Made by a program: the position numbers and the translations under genes
Assembly: GCA_035041965.1 (NCBI GenBank)
Contig: JAPYMA010000160.1
Location: 310,001 to 374,000, forward strand
DNA: 64,000 bases
Source: Anisakis pegreffii
Taxonomy: Eukaryota > Nematoda > Chromadorea > Rhabditida > Anisakidae
Reading direction: 5' to 3'
Shown: piece by piece, positions 35,001 to 45,205 of the stretch
Layout: the number at the start of each line of letters is the position of its first letter
How positions within the stretch are numbered: position 1 is the stretch's first letter
The notes under the pieces: generated by a model
Database searches by the model: none
What the model was told of the DNA's origin: nothing
Seen by the model: only the letters and a program-made list of their open reading frames with translations

Positions 35001-36053
35001 GGCTGAGTCTTAGCCAAGGTTGAAGCTTAGGCTTAGCTCAGGTCATCAAATGTATTATCCTTGAAAACAGCGGCCAGGAAATGTCATACACTTGGTTGCG
35101 TCTTTCAGCGACTCAAAAAATAAAGAAGTATATTTCCATGATTCCCTGTAGCGTTCAGTGCAGGCTTTTCACATGATTATGTGTCTAATTTTCGAATAGG
35201 CTGTCACCATTCCGATGGCAAACAAACAAAGAAACAAACTGATCATTTTACTGAGCATTACCTCTGTTCTGATATGCACCTATAATCACTCCGTTTCACA
35301 TCCTCATAAGACATTTATATTCCTTCTTTACTGATCATTGTTTCTATCTCATGAAGGTATCTCATGAAGAGCGGCAAATTCACGAATTCACTTTTCTCTT
35401 CAAGCCTTTCTCTTCCAAGCAGCCAAAATAATGCCCAATTTTATGCAAATACTTCAACATTATAAGTGGCAACCTATACATAGGTGTTAGACAGCCTCGA
35501 TGATCACAGTGAAGTCCTGGTGTGTTCTCATGTGGTTGCATGTTAAAAGTTATTGAACAAGAAGCCACTGAACGTGACTCAACAAGACCAGTTATAACAG
35601 TGTTTCATGTAAGTTTCAGGCAAACGCACATGCAGATGGGGACGTTGACTTTTTGCAACCAATAAAAGCACAAGCACCAACGTGAACACAGTCAGTCAAC
35701 CGATGCCAACTCTCAAATAAAGTTCAGGGATTTGTGTAAATGAGAATGTGATCAACTAGGGAATGCGTGGATTGCGTTGCAAAAGATGTGCTTCACCAGT
35801 GAGCCCCGTTTCCTCCTACAACGAATCAACAATTTCCTGCTGTCACTTCAGTTCTTTTCAACTGGTTTCCGAATTTGGTTTAAATGTTCCACGATCGACC
35901 ACACCGATATTTCGGAGTTCGATTCATAACTTTTCCTTCTCTGATCTCCAGAATTTCGTGGAAAATGATCTGATTAATAATTGGAACTCTAATCAAATGC
36001 GCATTGAAATGACTATGACCGATGAGCACTCTGAGAGTGTATATTTGAATTAA
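32012..36053 (+). CDS. Unrecognised multi-exon gene, C-terminal part
   Basis: Inferred exons: 32012-32195, 32826-32969, 33684-33721, 34175-34295, 35760-36053 (stop 36051-36053). All five joins agree in phase and give about 259 residues; the true start lies upstream. Exon 1 is charged ([20 protein letters not shown]) and ends at CAG/GTAGTT. Exon 2 contains [20 protein letters not shown]. The 38-base third exon ([12 protein letters not shown]) lies between a TTTCCAG acceptor and a GTGATC donor. Exon 4 contains [20 protein letters not shown] and then [13 protein letters not shown], a beta-strand pattern like a C2- or arrestin-type sandwich, though I do not recognise the family. The last exon is Ser/Asn-rich. 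A poly(A) signal follows at 36083. The final intron (34296-35759) holds the telomere-like repeat. Further small exons could be hidden there. Confidence 0.55.
33029..33147 (-). mobile_element. hAT-type transposon end, copy 1
   Basis: Read on the minus strand from 33147, the sequence begins CAATGGTTCTCAACCTTTTT and continues through TCGCATCCCCTAAAACATTA and CATCCTCGCACCCCTCACAA. This is the well-known hAT (Charlie-type) terminal motif CAGTGGTTCTCAACC and is homologous to the copy at 37443. It lies inside an intron of the gene at 32.0-36.05 kb. The other terminus was not found, so this is a solo end or a truncated element. Confidence 0.65.
34704..35043 (+). repeat. Degenerate telomere-like (TTAGGC) tract
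   Basis: About 340 bases are built from variants of GCTTAGGCTTA. Exact TTAGGC occurs at 34722, 34804, 34907 and 35027; TTAGGT occurs at 34704, 34940 and 34958; many one-base variants (TTAAGC, CTAGGC, TCAGGC) fill the rest. TTAGGC is the telomere repeat of nematodes. A short non-repetitive break is at 34870-34900. The tract lies in the last intron of the gene at 32.0-36.05 kb and in its plus orientation. Confidence 0.6.
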
Positions 36054-36082
36054 TCTGCTTCTGTGCTTCACTACTTGATCTC

Positions 36083-36088
36083 AATAAA
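36083..36088 (+). terminator. Polyadenylation signal AATAAA
   Basis: A canonical AATAAA lies 30 bases after the stop codon at 36051-36053 and supports that exon as the 3' end of the plus-strand gene. Confidence 0.6.
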
Positions 36089-36657
36089 AGCGTTATGATG
36101 CAATGATATTGGTTCCTTTCTGCAAAGTCGTTGTGACGAAATAATTTGAACAAAAAAAAACACCTGTGACATTACAAATTGAATTGCATATCGCTGAAAT
36201 CGTCTCATGAATAACAAATTTTGTCACATAATGCAGTCTTCGAATCTTCAGTCCCCTTTTGAATTTTTAAAAACTTTTCAGTTTGACTTTCTCATATCCT
36301 TTTAAATTATCAAATATTCAGCGAACGCTGTTCCATTGTTTCAGCTGGAATCCTTCAGTAGATTGCAAATGTATCAAAGATATGTTACTTTCAATAGCAG
36401 GTTAAATACGTGCAAATGAGCGGGTTAGATGTGCACAATTGTCGCACATTGTTGCATTTTGAATTGACGATATCCGTATACATTGTCACCTTTGTGTTTG
36501 TGATTTTGATCGGTACTGCTTGTGATGTTGACTGTGTTGTTGGTGCGAAAGCGACGGTTAATAATTTAGTTTATCCACACAAATAAATGAAGACGATAAT
36601 AACGGTTGAACACAGTGAAGATGGTTGAGTGACGAGAGATGCCGACGATGGCTCATA

Positions 36658-36676
36658 AACAACAACAACAACAACA
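36658..36676 (+). repeat. (AAC)n microsatellite
   Basis: Six uninterrupted AAC units in non-coding DNA. Confidence 0.9.
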
Positions 36677-37442
36677 CTGGATATACCAGCAACACACTAA
36701 CTGACTAATATAAAGAACCGATATAACTACGCTGAGCTACTTATATAGTCATTGAGATTAGCTGATTACGAAACAATGGTTACGAATTACCAATGGTGGC
36801 CAGAGAACACACGATATGCAAAGCACTATAGAGAGACATACAAGAAACCGTAAACAATGAACAAGAGATCACCGGTTTATCACAACATCATCATTCACTT
36901 TGCAAACAGCCATTTGCAGGTATATGGAATAAAATTTGAGGAATTTATCAAATTTTCAGCCCTCTTTCCCTTCCGTCTTTAAATGCGAAATTTCATTCCA
37001 TTCGAAAGCAGCAAACTACAATAGAGCATATCAACTCATACCACCTCGAGCATAAATCAAAAGTAAGCTAAAAATGCAATTGGCATAATTGCGAAACATG
37101 AATATCAGATGAACTAAATTGTGGAGCAAAGAGCAATGAGGAATGGCACTTGTTAAAAAAACATTTGTTTCACTTTTCTCGAATAGAACTGGTTTTAATA
37201 GATAGCATATGATGATAATATGAGAGTTGACACGATGAAAGCAGTTTAGCCAAGCTGCTATAAAAGCAATCCCCGATTGTCAACTTAGCAGAAACGTCGA
37301 TCAACACCGCATTTTATAGCCGTCTCTGTATGATTTTCATAATCAAGATTACTCAGCTGCAATATGAAGCTGTCTTACAATAGCTATCTCTGTGTCAGTA
37401 AAAATTTTAGCTATAAAAGCGACAATTGCGGCACACCTACGA

Positions 37443-37518
37443 CAGTGGTTCTGAACCTTTTTGTTCGCCTGCATCCCCTAAAATACTTTAAAATGTCCTC
37501 GCATCCATCACAACAATA
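37443..37518 (+). mobile_element. hAT-type transposon end, copy 2
   Basis: The sequence begins CAGTGGTTCTGAACCTTTTT and continues with GCATCCCCTAAAATAC and ATGTCCTCGCATCC. It matches the minus-strand copy at 33029-33147 over about 75 bases, with a gap of some 40 bases. The opposite terminus was not found within the window. Confidence 0.65.
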
Positions 37519-39128
37519 GTTTTTTCTAATAATCAGTATTTGATAACATATAAAAATGGTCATTTGGACGAGAAAAAAATAGTACAAAAAAGTAATTGTT
37601 ACATAAACTCACCAAAAATTTCTATCTGTGTACAAAATTTTTAGGTAGCAAAGTATTCTATGAGTACAACTTGCACATTGTTACACCGACGTGCGCTAGT
37701 TTCCACGATGAGCAAAAAAGGCGCAGAAATTCATCGGATCATTTTTCCTACGTATATGTTTGCTATGGTGGGAGAAACTTTGTAGTATACAAACACGAAA
37801 CTGAGATTATTTTAGGAAAGAAACGATGAGATAACGAGAAACAGATTACCAACCAGGATCAGCGGGAAAAGCTGATTTAGGATTGATGGAAAAAGTAATT
37901 CAACAAAAACAAATTCTAAACCATGTATTGAGCAGTGACAACACCATCGTAAATATTCACATTCAATCCGTGAAGCTGCTCTAATGACGATTCGAAAATC
38001 ATTTCAGCCAAACAAAACTCTGTCAATTTGATGATAAGTGTTATTGTTGCAGCGATAAACTTTCTGATGTCATGATCTTGGATAGAATGATGCTACCGAA
38101 AAGCGAACCACTTATCTGGACTGTTATATAACAAAATCGAGCTTATTTTACGAAGATTTTTCCACAATTAAGTATACCTCCAATTGATGCTCACTCTTTT
38201 AAGACTAGCGAAAAGAATTGATTGAATCGAGAATGAAATTCTCGAAAAAATTTCAATGCGTGCAACATATCGTCGGATAATTTGCTGTTCTCAGCAAATG
38301 TGTTCTTCGAATAAATCTCCCTTCAGTAAACTTCTGTCACTTCCACATGTACACAGAACAGTGAGGATTGCGACAACAAAAGTTTCAAACGAAAATGTGC
38401 TTTACGAATTTGAGAACACATAACGACGCGGCCCAAAGAAACCATTCGGTATCATATGCAAGGAAAATTTACATTTTAGAATATTCCCTTAGCGCTGGAA
38501 TTGGTAATTCATAACTCTTTACTGTTACATTTCTGTGTTCCGTCTGCTTCTCCAATCGACTCTTGAATGTTGTCAAGGAAGTAATCGCGAGAGACGTATG
38601 AATGAGCATCTAATTATTTGAATACCAATGTTCCTCATGCTGAATGTGCCCTCAATTTTTGATCTTTCTTGTAGTTCGTTTGTCTGTGAAGCATTTGCAC
38701 TTTAATTCCAAAATGAATTGATTCCCATTAAATAAACTGTCCCTAATGGGAGGCTTTTTGTCTTGCTACTTCTATTCGCAAACTAATAATCATTCCGAAG
38801 TTAGACGAAAAATAATTGCTTTATGTCCGTATTCATTCGAAAGTCTATTTTTTTGGAACATTTTCTTTCACTGACTGCGACCGCAGGCATTCAAGTTGCG
38901 TGTTCTAGTTTTTGATCGATGAGTAGCATTACTATTCGATTCAAAGTGATTAATTCCTCCAAACAAGATTCGAATGAAAAAATAAACATACATATATGAG
39001 TACTACATGAATTTCAAGTTTATGAATTCTAGGATAAAAGCAACAGTTAATGCATCGTGTAGCGAAAACAACTCTATTAAGCAAGCAAATAAATCGTACT
39101 TTACGAGTTTTCGCTGGTTTGAGCAGTG

Positions 39129-39527
39129 ATGGACATTTCACATTGTCCAATGATAGCTGTATATTTCCGATTACGTCGTTCGCCTAAAGGTGATATGCTC
39201 ATCTACATAAATTGCTCCCAAAGCGCTTATGCACGAGACAACTTCTGTTTGTATAAGGAACGCTTCATTATTAGTTTGATATTGGATGTGTACACCATAA
39301 GGCTTGAGAAAGTAAATATATTTTGTAAATATCCATCAAAAACTGGCACAAACTTTGTAAACTATGAATTACTCTCATAACTCATCATTACTTTGCCAAA
39401 ATTGTTCTCTTAAAACGAGCCAAAAACTGTGGTTCAGATGCACAGATATCATCACTTTATCTCTGGAGACTTCAAATGCTGTTTCATGAAGCAAGCAGTT
39501 TGCTCGTTTCTCGCCTTTATGGAGTGA
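39129..39527 (+). CDS. Candidate two-exon small gene
   Basis: An ATG at 39129, three bases after a GAGCAG acceptor, opens a 61-codon segment (MDISHCPMIAVYFRLRRSPK and onward) to a GAAA/GTAAAT donor at 39311. A segment beginning 39438 after TGGTTCAG continues in phase (MHRYHHFISGDFKCCFMKQA) to a stop at 39525-39527, about 90 residues in all. The composition is protein-like, but no family is recognised, and an overlapping 85-codon minus-strand frame (39375-39632) competes. Confidence 0.2.
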
Positions 39528-40103
39528 CATCAAATGCTTCATATTGTACATGCTATACAATGGTCCGAGTTCAGAGTCACCTTCCAAATGCATCATCAGT
39601 ATCACACCGCTCTTGCTGCAATTTATGAGCACTACGTTACTGATTTTGGATAATTCAAGAAAACTGTTTGGCTGATTTGGACAGTAAAGGAATCAGTTAG
39701 CTCTAACCCTTCCCTATCCAACTACTCTCATAATATCTAAACGTCCAGATCTTAGCATATGCTCGGTGGTTCAACATTAGCAAAATTTTATAAGTGCACG
39801 ATCAATGATCTATACAAACTTTTATTCATGATGTTTACCCGATGAAATAATAGCTAATTAAGCGACCATCATTTTTATGAATTTTTTACTCTCATTTTAT
39901 GGTGTTTCACTGCTTCATTAACAACAAACTAGTTCTCATTCTCAATTTTTCATTCCCTTTTATTTCGGAAGCTTTTTTTTCACCACGACTAAATCATATA
40001 TTCTATGAAGATGTGAATCCACGCTTTGCTTGGCATCGAATCGAGCATCGTTAGTTTATTTACTGAAACAACTAAATTCTTCTATTACAAGCAGCGAATC
40101 ACA

Positions 40104-40442
40104 ATGCGCGATCACGAGCATCGATCAAAACAATCTTTTATGACGATTAAGCGTCGTATCGTCGTTGCTGGTTGTTTTGGAATGCGAAACTCGAAAAAAG
40201 AAAACGATGTTCCAACGATGAGTTTCGTGGAAGAATGTTCCATATGCAACACAAACGCACAGAGGCAACTTAATCATTTTCAAGAAATGCTGCTGATATT
40301 GTTAACGAATTTAAGTGCCAAAAAAGAGTGCAGATATCAAATAACTTCAATATTCAACCTAAAGTACAAATTTCATTTGAAAGTCGATGGAGAAACAATT
40401 CTAAATCATCAAAAATTCAGTTTATTCACGAACGAAATATGA
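40104..40442 (+). CDS. Candidate 112-residue protein or exon
   Basis: A 138-codon open frame (40026-40442) contains an ATG at 40104. The product is basic at first (HEHRSKQSFMTIKRRIVV), then has ECSICNTNAQRQLNHFQEML and LLTNLSAKKECRY. The length and mixed composition are unusual for this AT-rich DNA. A donor-like AG/ATATC is not a GT, so no clear splice site ends it. I do not recognise the protein; it may be chance. Confidence 0.28.
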   Translation: MRDHEHRSKQSFMTIKRRIVVAGCFGMRNSKKENDVPTMSFVEECSICNTNAQRQLNHFQEMLLILLTNLSAKKECRYQITSIFNLKYKFHLKVDGETILNHQKFSLFTNEI

Positions 40443-41411
40443 GATTGAATATTCATAAAATTCATTTGCGAAATTGTGAAAGTAGAATGCGATTGCTAAT
40501 CTGGGAGCGCCATAATGAATGAAATTCTATGCACAATTTTTGTGTTTTCATTAAACTGAACGATCTCGTCGATGCACTCATACTTGAGAGAGGCAAGCAA
40601 CATATTCGGAAATATTTTAGAGATAATCTCATTCCTCAGCTCGATGAATAGGCAACAAAATGGAGGAATTCATTAATCAAGCATGCCAAATGCAAAAATA
40701 TATTACTCATAAAGCAGTCAGTGAAGTAGCGACATATTTGATAGAATATTGCTGGCATCCTTGATCGCATAATTGTCTACCGATTTGTGTTAGGATTATA
40801 TTCGTGTCGTAAAATTGATTCAGTGATTGAACGAGCGAATGACAGCACGTATAATTGTTTGTAATTCGTCATAAGGAAATTTCATAATTTTCATATAAGG
40901 AACTGCGAACAGATTAGAAGAATTTTTCATGTGATAGAAAATTTATCACTGAAACTTTGAGTTTTAGTTTTTTTTCTTTTTTTTTGAACTCGAACACTAC
41001 ATTGATTTATTACCTTCTAGCTATCAGATATTGTCACAAGCTTCAGCAATATTTAGTTGCGAGCATTAGAATGTGATACAACAAGACCTCAGATAAGCAA
41101 GTAGACCCTATTTTTTGATTGTGAAAGCAAAATCATGGAAAATCCAAAGCATGGAAAAATATCCAAAATGCATTCGTGGTGATGTATTCAAGATCCGGTG
41201 TTTGGCACCGAAATGACAGTCGACGGTTGAACACCGAAACAACGCTCAGCAGATCGACTCATTGGGTGTGTCAAGACTGCTACTTCAATGAAATAACTAG
41301 GATATTTTTGTGTAATGCTTTGAAATTGATAGTGAAATGGAACTACATGTAACTTTTGTATAACATTACTGCTTAGTAAGTAAATTGAAAATTTGAAGTT
41401 TGTGCTGGAGG

Positions 41412-41457
41412 TGCTGGAGGTCAATATTCCTAAAATTAGGAATATTGACCTCCAGCA
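41412..41457. repeat. 46-base near-perfect palindrome
   Basis: TGCTGGAGGTCAATATTCCT plus AA (41412-41433) is the exact reverse complement of 41436-41457, leaving only two unpaired bases at the centre. It is preceded by a tandem GTGCTGGAG. Such structures extrude as cruciforms and are normally unstable. It might be a binding site or a tiny inverted-repeat insertion. Confidence 0.95.
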
Positions 41458-43399
41458 TCCAAAAGTCTTTTTTGTTTTGATCAACTGGCATATTTACAAT
41501 TTGCTGTAAATTGGCTTTATCTTTATAAAAAGTGTGTTCATGATGAGTACAAGCGCGATCTGTAATACATGAGGGGTGAATTCGCTTCATCGAATATATA
41601 TTAATTTCCTCCATTCAAATCTCCAACATTCAACAATTGTGTTGAACAAGTGATAAAATTCGCTCAAACCTGGACTGATGTTGTTTGTTTTCTTGGATGT
41701 TCATTTTTTCTTTGAATCTAACAGTAAAAGTGCCATTTGAAATGTTTAACCTGAACAATTTCTCGAGTTTTTTTTTCTCGAGAACAATTTCTTCAAAGAA
41801 AGCTTATATATTATGATAATGGCATACCTTATGAAACGTACGAACGCAGCATTACGAATAGTTTTAACCATGTTCTGTCGTAAAATGAAGAAAAACCCAA
41901 ACTAGATTGCAGAACATTTGACTCCTTGAAGAAGTACGATGAAGCTACGAATCTATATCTATGACTGAGAATTTGTTCACATTCCACCTTAACGATTGCA
42001 TTCGTCATTATCATGACTCGACTTTGGTCAGCGGTTACGATTGTATTATCTTGCTTTTAAAAGAACCTTGTAATGCTCAATGCTCGTTAATTACCAACTT
42101 TCGACCAGCTGCACCTGTGTTGAGATTCTCACTAATGAAGTGCCTGACATTCAGACCATCTTTTAAAAGTGATTCTGTGGACTGCGTTAATTTCATCTTT
42201 TTTTTCATTCCTGTTGTCATCCGCTTAACGTCTAACACAATTTTCTAACGTTTGATTATGAAAAAAACTCATAACTATTTTATGTGGTTATAAAAAACTA
42301 TGCAAGTCATTTGAAGTCGTCACCAATTAGAGAACATAAAGTTATCAACACTGCAATATATCTCAACATATGTCGAAATGATCTCAATTTCATCAGATGC
42401 ATTATATATGAAAATGTTGATCGCAAATATATGGAATTATTGTGTCACAATTGTATTCCTCAATTATGTTCCGAATTGCAGTTGCAACACATTGACATGA
42501 ACGCATGCACTCTTCTGACGACCTCACGTATGTTGAACACAAGATATTGTTTGATTTAAAAGCATGATAAAATGCTACTACTATTTTCAGATTATCTACT
42601 GTTGACTTATAAAGAATAGTTCTATTGAAAGGGCAATAACTATGCTGGTAAATTAATCAAAAAATGATAATGGGCAGTGTTACTGAGAAGCAGTGCTAGT
42701 GACGAATCCATCGATTACAAATGAGAAAGCCAAAATGGATGGCTTCAAATTTAAACATTGTATGACTGATCCGATGAAAAACTCAATTATCCTCAGTAAG
42801 AAATCCTTGAAGTTCTCTATATTGTAGCATAAAGTGAACAATAAAGTGTTGTCCTAATACTGATCTGCTGGCTTATATCATTTAATCGAATATGGCAAGT
42901 GATACGCTTGGTTGGTCTCAATCGAGATTCATTGAATGAATAATGCTTTATAGAGGTCTCGATCGTTTGAACATTCCATCACGCAATGACTGAAGTGAAA
43001 TGATTACATCATTTGCATGATCCTGCTGCCTTCGGCTTTTACAGGAGTAGTTTCTTCAGCAGTTCACTCCATAATTGCAGTATATTCGCTCCGCCTCTCT
43101 ATTACATGTAACGACTGTGACATTGTTCAATAATCCTTTGCTGACGCCGCGTTGTTGTGACTTATGTTCTGGATGCTTCCTTCAATCTTACATCTGTTAA
43201 GTGATTCACTGACGACATATCTACGCCACTTTTATTTTCGAATATTTGAATTACATTCTCGTTGAGTATGTTTGAACAAAGGCTTCCATCACCTGAATTC
43301 TGACACACATAATCCAAGCTGTAAATATTCTAAATGTCATGAAATAATCAAATGAAATGTGTCCATTGAGAACGTGGCACAACCAGTCCTCCCTTTCTC

Positions 43400-43605
43400 G
43401 TTCCTACTTCACAAATTCTGGGGATATTGATACCGGCATAGTTGTTCAGGGTGACAGTTGTAATACACATTGTTGCATTGGATAGTAAGTGAGGCAGCGA
43501 TATGAAGTTCATTGTCCAATAGCTCGAATTTTGGTTAATGTTCAGAGGCGTTCGGTGCTGAGTGCGTGAAGGAGTGCATTTCACTCGAGTCGATTTTAGA
43601 TGCAT
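43400..43605 (-). CDS. Candidate exon, unrecognised
   Basis: On the minus strand an ATG at 43605 opens MHLKSTRVKCTPSRTQHRTP, followed later by SYWTMNFISLPHLLSN and NNYAGINIPRICE, to a possible GAA/GTAGGA donor near 43400. A second protein-like segment after a TTTACAG acceptor near 43318 (CQNSGDGSLCSNILNENVIQ, stop near 43190) does not join it in phase. The product is unknown; this may be a decayed gene. Confidence 0.2.
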
Positions 43606-44340
43606 AATAATTGAAACAGCACGCTTAGGTGAACTAGTGATCGGTTACTTCTTTGCAATACGCAACTTATATTTTCTGATATACCAACGAGACAGCTGAA
43701 GCGAAGGCGATCGCCTCGCTCATCTAGACCGTGAAAGCGTCAAAAAGTACAGAGACACCTAATAATATTTCGGATTCAGATGAACCACGGTACACGATTC
43801 AACACTGACTCTCATTTTTTGTGCATCCATCAGTTGCCATTGCTTTATCTCATTTGGTCGCTTAATACTACTCTCCATCAAATTCTTTTTTATTAATGGA
43901 AAACATCGAATATAAATGTGACATTGAACAAATGTGACAGCCATACATATAGCTTGCCGTACGATTCATCAAACAAACCGCTGTAAGTGTTTGCGGAAAC
44001 TATCATTTGAATCTATTCGAAAAGCATTATCCTAGTTGAGATTTCCATTTTCACAGCCGTATTATAAATTCAAATATTTTATATCTGCATCTTTTACGTT
44101 CTCCTCGTCAGAGTCATAGTTGCTATGCGCTCCCGGATATGACGGTGCTACTTTTTCTTGTTGACATTAATTCAGACCAATTTAAGTAAATAGGAGCATT
44201 TGCGACTTCATCACTACGTCGAGCTCAATAAGTGATTCAAGTTTTAGTTGTCGTAATCGTCGAATGCAAATTGAATTACCTACGTAGTATGTTCAATTTT
44301 TCACGTATTCCTCGGTAACTTTATTATTCGTTACATTATC

Positions 44341-45187
44341 ATTCGTTATATTAACTTTTGTACGATGCAACTCTTTACTGATTCATTTACTGAATCAAAA
44401 TTCCAGGCTTGAAATTTCGGAATATAAACTGATAGAAAACTGAATTTCGTTGGATGTATAGCCAAATTTTCATGGTCGATATTTCATGCAAAATGTTGAA
44501 CGAATACTGTGATATTTCAGTGTGACGGATTCCAAAAATGTGGAAATCTTTATGAAATTTATGCTATACCAATGATCATAGAAATTGTTTGCCTGGGGAG
44601 CTTTGAAACTAGGAAAAAACAATGGCCTTCGATTCGTGTAACCGAATTTAGGTTGCAACTTGTCAGCATTAGATTACCGAATTGTCCTGAAAGATGCTAT
44701 ACATTCTATGAAGAAAATGAATCACTGTTTTTGCTAAATTCCAATTCAGGGAAAAGAGCTGAACGGACGTAACCACAGATTCAATTGATAAAGAGTTGAA
44801 CGGGCGTAACAATGGATTCTGCTGATAAAGAGCCTTATTAGCTCACGTTAAGTATTCGTTTCGTTTCTGAATAGAAAGATTATCAAGAGCACAAATGTTG
44901 TTGATGCTACAGTGAACGTAAGGTGAGAATGAAGGAGTTTAGTTTGCAAGACGCCGGATAATTATATTCACTCTTTTTTTGTGTTGTTGTTCGTTTTCAT
45001 AGGAATTACTAAGGCTTCCTGAAATTCTATTGTGTTTAAGTGTTCTATTGTCTATTCCATTGTCTAACTCACTGACGTCACTTGTTTTTCTGATCTTACA
45101 ACAATTCTACTCAGCGAAATTATATAAAAATTATATTACGCATCATTCGTTTCATTAACTTTTGTATGATGCAACTCTTTACTGATT
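44341..45187 (+). repeat. Dispersed direct repeat of 43 bases
   Basis: The 43 bases from 44341 (ATTCGTTATATTAACTTTTG...) recur at 45145-45187 with about four differences, in the same orientation. Just before, the pair ACTGACGTCACTTG and ATTGACGTCACTTG (45071 and 45196) is also duplicated, so this area has undergone local duplication. Confidence 0.75.
44754..44827 (+). repeat. Tandem duplication, 37-base unit
   Basis: Two adjacent 37-base units, 44754-44790 and 44791-44827, both begin AAGAG-Y-TGAACGG-R-CGTAAC and end TTGATA or CTGATA, followed by a third AAGAG. Several base differences show that the duplication is not recent. Confidence 0.8.
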
Positions 45188-45205
45188 TACAACTCATTGA
45201 CGTCA
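45073..45205. promoter_or_regulatory. Pair of perfect CRE palindromes (TGACGTCA)
   Basis: TGACGTCA occurs at 45073-45080 and 45198-45205, each followed by CTTG. This is the consensus cAMP response element bound by CREB/ATF-type bZIP factors. No gene start is recognised nearby, and the pair may simply be part of the local duplication, so a regulatory role is only a possibility. Confidence 0.25.

Larger units (their letters stand above)
36089..39128. other. Intergenic region, no firm gene
   Basis: It holds an (AAC)6 microsatellite and a hAT-type end at 37443. Short open frames such as 37596-37829 lack splice context and recognised motifs. Confidence 0.4.
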
